Shown one piece after another: positions 1 to 4,672 of a DNA stretch of 5,340 nt (position 1 is its first letter; each line of letters begins with the position of its first letter). The notes beneath the pieces were generated by a model that was not told where the DNA came from, did not search any database, and was given only the letters and a program-made list of their open reading frames with translations. The translations under genes and the position numbers were made by a program. Origin of the DNA: an uncultured Sutterellaceae bacterium (GTDB lineage: Bacteria > Pseudomonadota > Gammaproteobacteria > Burkholderiales > Burkholderiaceae_F); assembly GCA_947253615.1 (NCBI GenBank), contig CAMYAA010000103.1:1-5340 (forward strand), in the 5' to 3' direction.

Positions 1-119
1 AGTCGAAGCTCTTCAATGACCCCGCAGAGGCTTGAACGTCCCTTAACCTTTCGGTTTCTGCTCCACCGCGCCCAGTTCTCCAATCGGGCCTCAAGCTCTA
101 CCTTTTCGTCTTCTGTCAT
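1..119 (-). CDS. Probable phage late antitermination protein (Q-like), N-terminal part only
   Basis: The first 39 codons are present and the gene runs off the left edge of the window. The start is ATG at 119-117, with a GGAG Shine-Dalgarno at 129-126, six bases upstream. The visible N-terminus is acidic, followed by the segment LEARLENWARWSRNRK. That 'RLENWARW' opening resembles phage antitermination proteins of the Q type, which bind DNA and RNA polymerase near the late promoter and let it read through terminators into the lysis and structural genes. The placement agrees: it lies 56 bases downstream of a rusA homologue on the same strand, the same rus-Q order as in the E. coli DLP12 prophage. 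The family call rests on this short N-terminus and on context. The zinc-binding or DNA-binding parts, if any, are outside the window. That it is a gene is fairly sure; that it is Q is moderately likely. Confidence 0.6.
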   Translation of the reverse strand, partial: MTEDEKVELEARLENWARWSRNRKVKGRSSLCGVIEELR

Positions 120-175
120 TCTTTGCTCCAATAGTAATTTTTCGTTCGGTTCGACTGGGGGTAATGGTTAGTGCC

Positions 176-628
176 TTATTCGTCTTCGTCTTTGTATGGC
201 TCGTTGTGGGGGCGGGCCTTCACTAAAACGCCTACGGGGTGATCTGGCCCTTCATAGAACTTGCCACGAACTCCGAACGTTACTTGCGCGTCATCGCGGT
301 AGAGGATCGATTTCATGCCGTCAAGCACGATCTTGTCGACGTTATCGGTGTCAGGCTTTTTGGTCACTGGCATCAGATACAGCATCTCTCGCTTTTTCTT
401 ACTGAGACTCTTAGGGATCTCGAAGAAAGCGATTACGTCTACCAGTACCCCGCCTTCGGTCACGATCTCCTTGTTTTGTTCCTTCATGGCTTTCTGTGCA
501 CACATGGCCACGTCGCTCTCGTAGATCTTCGTTTTCTTGGGGGTGTAACAAGCCCCAGTCCTAAAGTTGTGTCGAGGGCGTTCTTTCCCGATTGGTTTAC
601 CCGGTACGAAAAATTTCAGTTTCTCCAT
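176..628 (-). CDS. rusA: RusA-family Holliday-junction resolvase (crossover junction endodeoxyribonuclease)
   Basis: This 150-residue protein is slightly longer than E. coli RusA (120 aa). RusA enzymes are homodimeric, metal-dependent endonucleases that cut four-way DNA junctions. In phages they resolve recombination intermediates before packaging. The N-terminus carries the family motif FFVPGKPIGKERPRH (residues 6-20). The catalytic block is PDTDNVDK (92-99) followed by YRDDAQV (110-116). D93, D95 and D113 correspond to the acidic residues D70, D72 and D91 of E. coli RusA, and K99 to its essential K76, so the active site appears intact. The last ten residues are a charged tail (about PYKDEDE) outside the conserved core. 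The start is ATG with only weak upstream complementarity (GAG-rich). The gene belongs to the leftward early operon, upstream of the Q-like gene. Family assignment is firm; activity is inferred from the intact residues. Confidence 0.93.
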   Translation of the reverse strand: MEKLKFFVPGKPIGKERPRHNFRTGACYTPKKTKIYESDVAMCAQKAMKEQNKEIVTEGGVLVDVIAFFEIPKSLSKKKREMLYLMPVTKKPDTDNVDKIVLDGMKSILYRDDAQVTFGVRGKFYEGPDHPVGVLVKARPHNEPYKDEDE

Positions 629-633
629 TTTCT

Positions 634-879
634 TTCTCGCCTCACAATGGGCTTAATTTGCTCTTGGTTGAGATTTTGTCGTTCGGTGGTGTGGTTTGTT
701 CGTCTTCTGATTAGATCGAGCGTGAGCGGTAAATTTTTCCCGCTCTCGAGCTCCTTACATCATTGGCTCTCGCTTCCTAAACGACTTGCCTGTAAAATTT
801 CGAGATATGTATGACTTGTTCAACCTATCTCAGACTCTAGCCAAGCTAATCAATGCGCTAGTTGCTCTGCTGATTGAGC
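634..879. other. Intergenic stretch between rusA and the helicase-loader region, no firm gene
   Basis: About 250 bases with no convincing gene. On the minus strand there is a 22-codon TTG-started frame (823-755) ending ATG ATG TAA, with no well-placed Shine-Dalgarno, and a start-less open frame below it. On the plus strand there is a 39-codon frame (807-926), also without a usable Shine-Dalgarno. A 6-bp hairpin (GAGCGG 724-729 with CCGCTC 740-745) has no T-run on either side, so it is not a classic terminator. In lambdoid phages this position (between P and Q) usually holds several small nin-type genes. The short, protein-like broken frames here could be remnants of such genes, but that is a guess. 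Confidence 0.4.
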
Positions 880-933
880 CTAAAATACTCGCCGAAGAAG
901 TTCTAAGCACGCTTGAAACTCCTTAAAACCCAT
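880..933 (-). CDS. Possible 17-residue peptide overlapping the loader gene's stop
   Basis: A short frame reads MGFKEFQACLELLRRVF, an amphipathic helical sequence. Its ATG (933-931) lies inside the last codons of the DnaC-like gene, shifted by one frame, so the two overlap by 11 bases. A seven-base Shine-Dalgarno match, GAGGTGA (945-939), sits five bases upstream of that ATG, the best-placed ribosome site in this part of the leftward operon. That match is also loader coding sequence, so it could be chance. Overlapping starts of this kind suggest translational coupling. No family is recognised. Alternatives are a chance frame, a leader-like peptide, or the truncated 5' end of a former nin-type gene. 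Confidence is low because of the length. Confidence 0.3.
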   Translation of the reverse strand: MGFKEFQACLELLRRVF

Positions 934-1762
934 CTTCCTCACCTCGGCGTGAATCTCCTTCAAACTCAAACATCCGACAAAACTGTCTGAGTCGATCAGT
1001 GATACGTTGTCCAAGGTAAACGCCGAGAGTTTTTCCACGACTGTTTTTGGTTTTAAAAGACAAATTCGAAACCATGACCGTGGGTTTTAAGTGGTCAAAT
1101 CGTCGAATCAACAGCGTTTGAATAAGATCTAGCTCGAACTCAGTACCACGTTCTAGACCGACTTCATCGAGGATTAGGAAATCAGCCTCAAGGCATAACT
1201 CCATGAGAGTGTTTCCATCCTGTGTGTCGTTCTCACGTCTCGCTTTATCGAAGCGTTTTTTCTGATCAGCAATAAGTTCGTAGGTCGTGACATAAAGCCC
1301 CTGAACCTCGTGACGTTTCTGCAGCTCCTGTAAGAGGGCACAAGCAAGATGTGTTTTACCTAAGCCCGAGGCACCGTGAAAAAGAAATCCGTAACCTTTA
1401 GGCCCGTATTCATTCCAATGCCCCACATATTGCTCAGCCTTCTGTAAAGCTAGCTCAATGCTTTCGTTTCGTTTTTCAACGCTTTCAAAAGTCTTCCCGA
1501 TATAAAGCGGTGGAATCGCTGAACGTTGAAGAAGCTCCCTTACTCGACGCTCTCGACTTTCTTGCAACCAAACTCGATGAGATTCTTCAATCTCTTTGAG
1601 GTGTCGCTCTTCACGCTCAAGAGCATGCTGCTCTAGCTCTTCCTTACTGAAACTCTTTAACGCACAGTCTGGAATACTGGCTCCTCGTGCCTTTGCTTGA
1701 ATGACTGCCTGTCGAAACATTGCACTTAAACCCGATAATGTTTTAAAATTGTCTCGTTCCAT
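923..1762 (-). CDS. DnaC-like phage replication protein (helicase loader, AAA+ ATPase)
   Basis: A 279-residue protein as called here. It is the functional counterpart of lambda P/DnaC: an AAA+ ATPase that brings the host DnaB helicase to the phage origin. Walker A is GASGLGKTH (130-138), Walker B is FLILDEVG (195-202), sensor 1 is TVMVSNL (228-234), and LGQRITDRL (250-258) supplies the arginine-containing box typical of DnaC/IstB-type ATPases. Residues about 38-80 are strongly charged and probably form a coiled coil joining the N-terminal partner-binding region to the ATPase. The start is uncertain. The chosen ATG (1762-1760) has GGAG at 1777-1774, 11 bases upstream. A TTG at 1810-1808 would add 16 residues and overlap the upstream stop as TTGA, implying coupled translation, but it lacks a nearby Shine-Dalgarno. 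The gene directly follows the origin-containing initiator gene, the classic O-P arrangement. Family assignment is firm; the loader role follows from family and position. Confidence 0.92.
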   Translation of the reverse strand: MERDNFKTLSGLSAMFRQAVIQAKARGASIPDCALKSFSKEELEQHALEREERHLKEIEESHRVWLQESRERRVRELLQRSAIPPLYIGKTFESVEKRNESIELALQKAEQYVGHWNEYGPKGYGFLFHGASGLGKTHLACALLQELQKRHEVQGLYVTTYELIADQKKRFDKARRENDTQDGNTLMELCLEADFLILDEVGLERGTEFELDLIQTLLIRRFDHLKPTVMVSNLSFKTKNSRGKTLGVYLGQRITDRLRQFCRMFEFEGDSRRGEEDGF

Positions 1763-1806
1763 TTGGTTTAGTTCTCCGTTTGGGATTCCACATTTTTCTG
1801 CTGAGG

Positions 1807-2931
1807 TCAAGAATCGGTTGATAGGTTCTTGACCTTTTTCTTTTCATCAAGCTCACTCTTTGCGATCTTCTGAATCTGCTGGCGATAAAACCCCATACCG
1901 TTGAGTTCCATCATGTCGGTAGGCTCAAAGCTATGGAGGGGATCTTTGTCGTCAGGCTGCCATGAGTCGTGATCGATGTAGTAAACGAACTTGTCATCCT
2001 CGTAGTAGTAGTTTTGAACGAGGTGAGCATAGGTACTGACATAACCTTTCCCATTAGCCTGATAACTGGTCTTCGTTTGATTTCGATTCTTCACACTATC
2101 CCAATCAGCCTTGAGCCCTGTCCAGCCCTTAAAAATCATGAAATCAACAGCTTCGTCGTAACCCATGCCTGCCTTGTCGAACTCTTTGACTAAGAGGTCG
2201 AGTGCTCGTTGTGTCATTGGCTTATCCTTAGCCTTACGGTGCTCAATGAGAGCCTCTAATGCGTCTTCACTCATTCCCTCGGGCTTCTGAAGCTTTATCG
2301 ACTTCTTAGCCTTCGTTGTGCTCTTTTTAGGCTTCACGGGTGGTTGGACTTCTTCCGCATAAGCCTCCATAGGGATCGGGTCAAAAAACGGTGCAGAATC
2401 GTAATCAGGTTCATCAACGGGGAAGTTATTCACAGGTGTCACAGAGTGGGTCGTGTTTTCGTTTTCGGCGCACACTACACTCTGTGTATTACTTACTTGT
2501 TTATTTCCTTGTTTATATTCCCTGTTAGGTAGCAATGGTTGATACACCCCTGTATCAATGGTTGATATACCCTCATCCAATGGTTGATACACCCTTGTGT
2601 CAGTCATTGAACCTGTATCAATGGTTGATACACCCTCAGCGATTGATACACCCTCGGAATTAGTGAAGCCAACCAAAGTATAGTTAGTCCCTGCACGTGC
2701 GCCTTTTTGAATGTAGGGAGACACTGCTAAAAACCCACTCTCAACAAGGCGATCAATGCACGCACGAACGGTATTTAAAGACAAACGCGTCTCCTTTGCC
2801 AAAGTTCGCAATGATGGATGGCAGGCGAGCGTTTTATGATTTACATGGTTCGCTAACTCAAGCATTACATACCGATCATTTGGCATAAGAATATTAAGAG
2901 TGCGCACCCAGTTCAAAGCCCTGTAACTCAT
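1807..2931 (-). CDS. Phage replication initiator, O-like, with N-terminal winged helix-turn-helix and internal origin
   Basis: A 374-residue protein. Residues about 1-88 form a winged helix-turn-helix of the type found in phage replication initiators (recognition region about 39-67, PSLRTLAKETRLSLNTVRA...; wing about 72-88). Residues about 92-137 are low-complexity and encoded by a DNA iteron array (GVSTID and VYQPL repeats). Residues about 138-215 are a polar then Lys-rich linker (PVKPKKSTTKAKK). Residues about 219-283 carry a conserved helical segment with RKAKDKPMTQRALDLL and GWTGLKADW, common in proteobacterial phage replication proteins and probably used to contact the loader or helicase. 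The likely role is binding the iterons in its own gene, melting the adjacent AT-rich DNA and recruiting the DnaC-like protein. The ATG start has a purine-rich AAGAGAG just upstream and follows the cro-like stop by nine bases, so the two are probably co-transcribed. The C-terminal 80 residues are not recognised. The replication role is well supported by domain and context. Confidence 0.85.
   Translation of the reverse strand: MSYRALNWVRTLNILMPNDRYVMLELANHVNHKTLACHPSLRTLAKETRLSLNTVRACIDRLVESGFLAVSPYIQKGARAGTNYTLVGFTNSEGVSIAEGVSTIDTGSMTDTRVYQPLDEGISTIDTGVYQPLLPNREYKQGNKQVSNTQSVVCAENENTTHSVTPVNNFPVDEPDYDSAPFFDPIPMEAYAEEVQPPVKPKKSTTKAKKSIKLQKPEGMSEDALEALIEHRKAKDKPMTQRALDLLVKEFDKAGMGYDEAVDFMIFKGWTGLKADWDSVKNRNQTKTSYQANGKGYVSTYAHLVQNYYYEDDKFVYYIDHDSWQPDDKDPLHSFEPTDMMELNGMGFYRQQIQKIAKSELDEKKKVKNLSTDS
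2484..2520. other. AT-rich tract with tandem 12-mers beside the iterons, candidate DNA-unwinding element
   Basis: The stretch is strongly AT-rich compared with the surrounding gene. It contains CTTGTTTAT twice (2496-2504 and 2508-2516), a 12-base period. It lies immediately on the loader-gene side of the iteron array, inside the initiator reading frame (residues about 138-149). Lambda ori has the same arrangement: iterons first, then an AT-rich melting region within O. That this is the melting site is inferred from position and composition. Confidence 0.5.
2533..2653. repeat. Iteron array, probable phage replication origin inside the initiator gene
   Basis: Four near-perfect copies of the 17-mer CAATGGTTGATACACCC lie at 2533-2549, 2556-2572 (one mismatch, GATATA), 2578-2594 and 2619-2635. 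A fifth copy at 2637-2653 matches 14 of 17. A degenerate copy retaining CA.T..TTGA lies at about 2601-2617. Start-to-start spacing is 23, 22, 41 (23+18 if the degenerate copy counts) and 18. Copy 4 lies in a perfect dyad, TGTATCAATGGTTGATACA (2614-2632), and copy 2 in the same dyad with one mismatch (2551-2569), as expected for sites bound by a dimer. Copies 1 and 3 are translated as VYQPL and copies 2 and 4 as STID, that is, in different frames, so the constraint is on the DNA. Lambda carries four dyad iterons within O in the same way. Origin function is inferred. Confidence 0.8.
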
Positions 2932-2940
2932 AGTGCTCTC

Positions 2941-3156
2941 TTAGAAATCACGCAATACCTTGTTTGACTTGATGAACTCCAAAAAGCCAAATTTCTCTTT
3001 TAAGAAAAGTACACGGCTGCAAGGCAAACCCTTATCTTTCCATTGCGAAACAGCCGAGGCAGATACTCGACAAATCTTTCCTACCTCAGACGTACCGCCT
3101 AAAACCTTGATGAGTTCAGCCGAAACTTTAGGGTCTAGACGTTGCTTGTCATTCAT
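2941..3156 (-). CDS. Cro/YdaS-like small helix-turn-helix repressor
   Basis: A 71-residue protein, about the size of lambdoid Cro proteins. Residues about 13-50 form a compact helix-turn-helix: the first helix ends at LGG (19-21), the HTH is about TSEVGKICRVSASAVSQWK (22-40), and a GLP turn follows (43-45). The 'GG...VS.SAVSQW...G.P' pattern is typical of the YdaS/DicC/Cro group. It is the first gene leftward of the divergent control region, opposite the CI-type gene, which is the Cro position. There it would repress repressor synthesis and commit to lytic growth. The ATG start has AGAGGA (3166-3161) four bases upstream. Nine bases separate it from the initiator gene, with no cII-like gene between. 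Helix-turn-helix and position are clear. Cro function, as opposed to the YdaS-toxin-system relatives, is inferred from position. Confidence 0.85.
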   Translation of the reverse strand: MNDKQRLDPKVSAELIKVLGGTSEVGKICRVSASAVSQWKDKGLPCSRVLFLKEKFGFLEFIKSNKVLRDF

Positions 3157-3196
3157 AGAATCCTCTTAAGTTTAAATAAAGTGAATTTCAATTGAA

Positions 3197-3225
3197 ACTT
3201 TAAAGAAGAACAAACAAAAAATCAA
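3197..3225 (-). promoter_or_regulatory. Candidate leftward early promoter (pR-like) for cro and replication genes
   Basis: On the minus strand, TTGATT (3225-3220) serves as the -35 element and TAAAGT (3202-3197) as the -10 element, with a 17-base spacer. Each hexamer matches the sigma-70 consensus at four of six positions. The -10 element abuts the palindrome at 3186-3197 and overlaps CTTTAAAG, so a bound repressor would block it. It lies about 40 bases upstream of the cro start. Confidence 0.45.
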
Positions 3226-3230
3226 GTGAA

Positions 3231-3259
3231 GTTTTAAGTAAATAAGTTTAAGCTAGATA
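3231..3259 (+). promoter_or_regulatory. Weak candidate promoter for the repressor (pRM-like)
   Basis: The -10 candidate TAGATA (3254-3259) has only a poor -35, GTTTTA (3231-3236), at 17 bases. A weak -35 would fit a repressor-maintenance promoter that needs activation. The -10 falls within the TTAAGCTAGATAAAAC element, which would allow autoregulation. This is a tentative reading in AT-rich DNA. Confidence 0.25.
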
Positions 3260-3286
3260 AAACCCACGATTTAACAGGAGGGTAAG

Positions 3287-4015
3287 GTGACTATCGATCT
3301 ATCTACAACAGGATTGCGTATACAGAGTCTGTTTTCTCGAAAAGCGGGCAAAACGCAAAAAGCACTCGCAGAATACTGCGGTGTTTCTAATACTGCTGTT
3401 TCGTCTTGGATTAGAGACAGAGGAATTACTCAAGACAACTTAAAAAAAATAGCTGATTACTTTCAGGTTGACATCAATTGGTTAACGACTGGAGAAGGGC
3501 AAGCGCCATCTACTGTCTCACAGAACAATATGACGGGGTTTGTTCGTCCTGATAAAATGCTACAAGAGCCACCTAGCGGTTTCTCCGCCGTGAAAGAGTG
3601 TAGGCTTGAATTTAAGGCGGGGCATGGGCTTGAGCTAGATTGCCAAGAGGTAGAACAAGAGGACAGTCAAATTTGGATTCGTGACGATTTCTTCTACCGC
3701 AACCATGTAACTGCTAAAAAGTGCAGATTCGTTCAGGTTCTAGGTGACAGCATGGAACCTACTTTATGCAATAGAGACAAGGTTGTTGTCGAGTATTGTA
3801 ATAACGCCTATATCAACGAGGCGCCCATTATTGACGGGGCAATATATGCGTTGATAGTTGGAACTGTTTTACGCATGAAACGGGTCTCCCGAATTAAAGA
3901 CGGCTTCAGGTTAATCAGTGACAACCCTTCGTATCCATCCGAGGATTACGTCAAAGAACAAACAGAAACCATACGCGTTTTCGGACGCGTCATTATGATG
4001 CAGCGAGAAATCTAA
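3287..4015 (+). CDS. CI/LexA-type phage repressor with S24 self-cleavage domain
   Basis: A 242-residue repressor, close to lambda CI in size (237 aa). Residues about 8-66 are a Cro/CI helix-turn-helix (KTQKALAEYCGVSNTAVSSW, 22-41, then NLKKIADYFQVDINWLTTGE). A linker follows, then an S24 peptidase domain. S155 in GDSMEPT (153-159) is the nucleophile and K198 in LRMKRV (195-200) the general base; their 43-residue spacing equals that of lambda CI (S149/K192). AGHG at 111-114 offers an Ala111-Gly112 scissile bond. With all three present, RecA-stimulated self-cleavage and SOS induction are expected. The start is GTG with a strong AGGAGG (3276-3281) five bases upstream. The gene is divergent from the Cro-like gene and ends before a clear terminator. 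It should maintain lysogeny by binding the AT-rich regions on both sides. Confidence 0.95.
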   Translation: MTIDLSTTGLRIQSLFSRKAGKTQKALAEYCGVSNTAVSSWIRDRGITQDNLKKIADYFQVDINWLTTGEGQAPSTVSQNNMTGFVRPDKMLQEPPSGFSAVKECRLEFKAGHGLELDCQEVEQEDSQIWIRDDFFYRNHVTAKKCRFVQVLGDSMEPTLCNRDKVVVEYCNNAYINEAPIIDGAIYALIVGTVLRMKRVSRIKDGFRLISDNPSYPSEDYVKEQTETIRVFGRVIMMQREI

Positions 4016-4035
4016 TCCTTTCGCTTGACTCTTCC

Positions 4036-4062
4036 AAACCACCCTTTGCGGTGGTTTTTTTT
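4036..4062 (+). terminator. Rho-independent terminator after the repressor gene
   Basis: An 8-bp stem, AAACCACC (4036-4043) with GGTGGTTT (4050-4057), has a six-base loop CTTTGC and runs into a T-tract at 4055-4062. It lies 20 bases after the repressor stop. It should end the repressor transcript and insulate the next control region, so the small genes beyond need their own promoter. Confidence 0.92.
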
Positions 4063-4071
4063 CGCCCCTAT

Positions 4072-4131
4072 GTTTAGTACGCTTAAATTTTTTTGATTTA
4101 AATCAAGTAATTTTATTTAAGCCTACTAAAC
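4072..4131. repeat. 17-bp inverted repeat flanking a central palindrome
   Basis: The left arm GTTTAGTACGCTTAAAT (4072-4088) and the right arm ATTTAAGCCTACTAAAC (4115-4131) are reverse complements with one mismatch. The 26 bases between them contain the perfect 14-bp palindrome TTGATTTAAATCAA (4093-4106), offset about two bases from the arms' centre. Each arm contains TTTA...TAAA, so each could itself be a repressor site. Paired operators are more likely than a terminator, because no U-tract follows and the stem is AT-rich. Confidence 0.75.
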
Positions 4132-4145
4132 TTTTAATGTTTATA

Positions 4146-4174
4146 TTTACTTTAATTAAAGCTGATTGTAAGAT
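4146..4174 (+). promoter_or_regulatory. Candidate rightward promoter (pL-like)
   Basis: TTTACT (4146-4151) and TAAGAT (4169-4174), with a 17-base spacer, each match the sigma-70 hexamers at four of six positions. The -35 overlaps the CTTTAATTAAAG palindrome and the -10 abuts the GATTAAAT dyad, so repression is plausible. An alternative is TTGATT (4093-4098) with TTTAAG (4116-4121), also at 17 bases. In DNA this AT-rich, neither is certain. Confidence 0.25.
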
Positions 4175-4239
4175 TAAATCATGATTAAATTTAACTTCAA
4201 ATAAATCAAAGTTAAACTGTTTTTAAAGGGACTCAAGCC

Positions 4240-4395
4240 ATGAACCCCCTCACTTACCTCAAAACCCACTGGGACTCAATTGTTTACCACACAGTGATCG
4301 GGCTGTTAGTCACCCTAACGACCTTTGGGGTCGGGCTGATTCTCTTCGGGCTCGAATCGTGGGCTAAGGGATTCGGGTTTTTCGGGCTGTTTTAA
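4240..4395 (+). CDS. Small single-span membrane protein, function unknown
   Basis: A 51-residue frame with ATG start and AAAGGG (4225-4230) nine bases upstream. Residues about 14-38 (IVYHTVIGLLVTLTTFGVGL and onward) are uninterrupted and hydrophobic apart from one His, enough for a single inner-membrane span. A Gly/Phe-rich tail, WAKGFGFFGLF, follows. No family is recognised. As the first gene after the OL-like region it sits where early host-interaction genes (kil, exclusion or superinfection functions) are found, but nothing in the sequence assigns any of these. Nearly all its glycines use GGG, and CGGGCT recurs four times in the DNA. This codon bias is unlike the neighbouring genes and might reflect a different origin. 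Start codon, ribosome site, hydrophobic profile and spacing to the next gene (20 bases) support a real gene. Confidence 0.65.
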   Translation: MNPLTYLKTHWDSIVYHTVIGLLVTLTTFGVGLILFGLESWAKGFGFFGLF

Positions 4396-4415
4396 CCATC
4401 AATAGGAGAACGCAC

Positions 4416-4670
4416 ATGTCTATGAATGAGAAAGGCGAGATCGATCCTTTGACGATTGGAATGAGTAGTGAAGAAGCAGCCGTCCAGTACGGCGTTAATT
4501 CCACCGTTGTGGCTCTGGTTGAGCTTGTTTATCAGTTCCGTGAATGGGTCTTGAGTGACGATCCTGAATCCTTAGAAAGCATGATCGATCAAATGCGAGA
4601 TCGTGTGGACGAACTTGACGGATATCGAGAAGAAGCCGTCGCTCTTATGGACAAGGACAAGGAGGACTAA
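4416..4670 (+). CDS. Small acidic helical protein, function unknown (tandem paralogue 1)
   Basis: An 84-residue protein with a good ribosome site, TAGGAG (4403-4408), seven bases before the ATG. It is strongly acidic: by count 22 Asp/Glu against 7 Lys/Arg. It looks fully helical apart from the first 20 residues. The core is VELVYQFREWVLSDD (35-49) followed by a second helix, SLESMIDQMRDRVDELDGY (52-70). An ungapped alignment to the next gene's product over 38 residues gives 11 identities (including ELD.Y.E), so the two are probably tandem duplicates. No database family is recognised. Small, very acidic early phage proteins are sometimes DNA mimics or inhibitors of host nucleases, but that is only a possibility here. 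The downstream gene follows after two bases, so they are an operon. Confidence 0.8.
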   Translation: MSMNEKGEIDPLTIGMSSEEAAVQYGVNSTVVALVELVYQFREWVLSDDPESLESMIDQMRDRVDELDGYREEAVALMDKDKED

Positions 4671-4672
4671 CC

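Larger units (their letters stand above)
3157..3286. promoter_or_regulatory. Divergent cro/cI control region (OR-like)
   Basis: This very AT-rich gap separates the divergent Cro-like and CI-like starts and must hold both promoters and the repressor operators. Visible elements are a perfect 12-bp palindrome TTTCAATTGAAA (3186-3197), an adjoining CTTTAAAG (3198-3205), and three similarly oriented TTAAG elements: TTAAGTTTAAATAAAG (3166-3181), TTAAGTAAATAAG (3234-3246) and TTAAGCTAGATAAAAC (3248-3263). The third closely resembles TTAAGCCTACTAAAC in the second control region at 4117-4131. AAGTGAA also occurs twice (3179-3185 and 3224-3230). The operator consensus cannot be fixed from one sequence. 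The strong repressor ribosome site AGGAGG lies at 3276-3281. Confidence 0.8.
4063..4239. promoter_or_regulatory. Second AT-rich control region (OL/pL-like) before the rightward small genes
   Basis: This 177-base noncoding stretch is very AT-rich and crowded with dyads: an inverted repeat of 17-base arms (4072-4088 and 4115-4131), TTGATTTAAATCAA (4093-4106, perfect), CTTTAATTAAAG (4150-4161, perfect), a near-perfect 18-bp dyad around AATCATGATT (4173-4190), and TTTAACTT (4190-4197) facing AAGTTAAA (4209-4216) across 11 bases. It lies directly after the repressor terminator and before a series of rightward genes, which is the position of OL/pL in lambdoid phages. Operators for the CI- and Cro-like proteins are therefore expected here, but which dyads they use is not known. 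Confidence 0.65.

Noticed and set aside
724..745. Terminator between loader and rusA
   Set aside because: The 6-bp stem is not followed by a T-run on either strand.
239..814. Long plus-strand open frame of about 190 codons opposite rusA
   Set aside because: It runs antisense through a clear RusA gene with intact catalytic residues. It has no recognisable domain and its composition is that of a complementary-strand shadow.
807..926. Plus-strand 39-codon frame with a hydrophobic middle, convergent with the loader gene, resembling a small membrane toxin
   Set aside because: There is no usable ribosome site (only GAG two bases from the ATG), no clear promoter, and many rare CTA codons that merely complement minus-strand TAG triplets. 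It opposes the transcription of its surroundings.
2533..2653. CRISPR array
   Set aside because: The repeats are 17 bases with 1-24-base gaps, form dyads, lie inside an initiator reading frame, and have no cas genes nearby. Iterons explain them better.
4640..4647. CGCTCTTA, identical to lambda boxA, in the rightward operon
   Set aside because: It lies within a coding sequence (Val-Ala-Leu-Met), no boxB-like hairpin follows, and an eight-base match is not rare enough to support a nut site.
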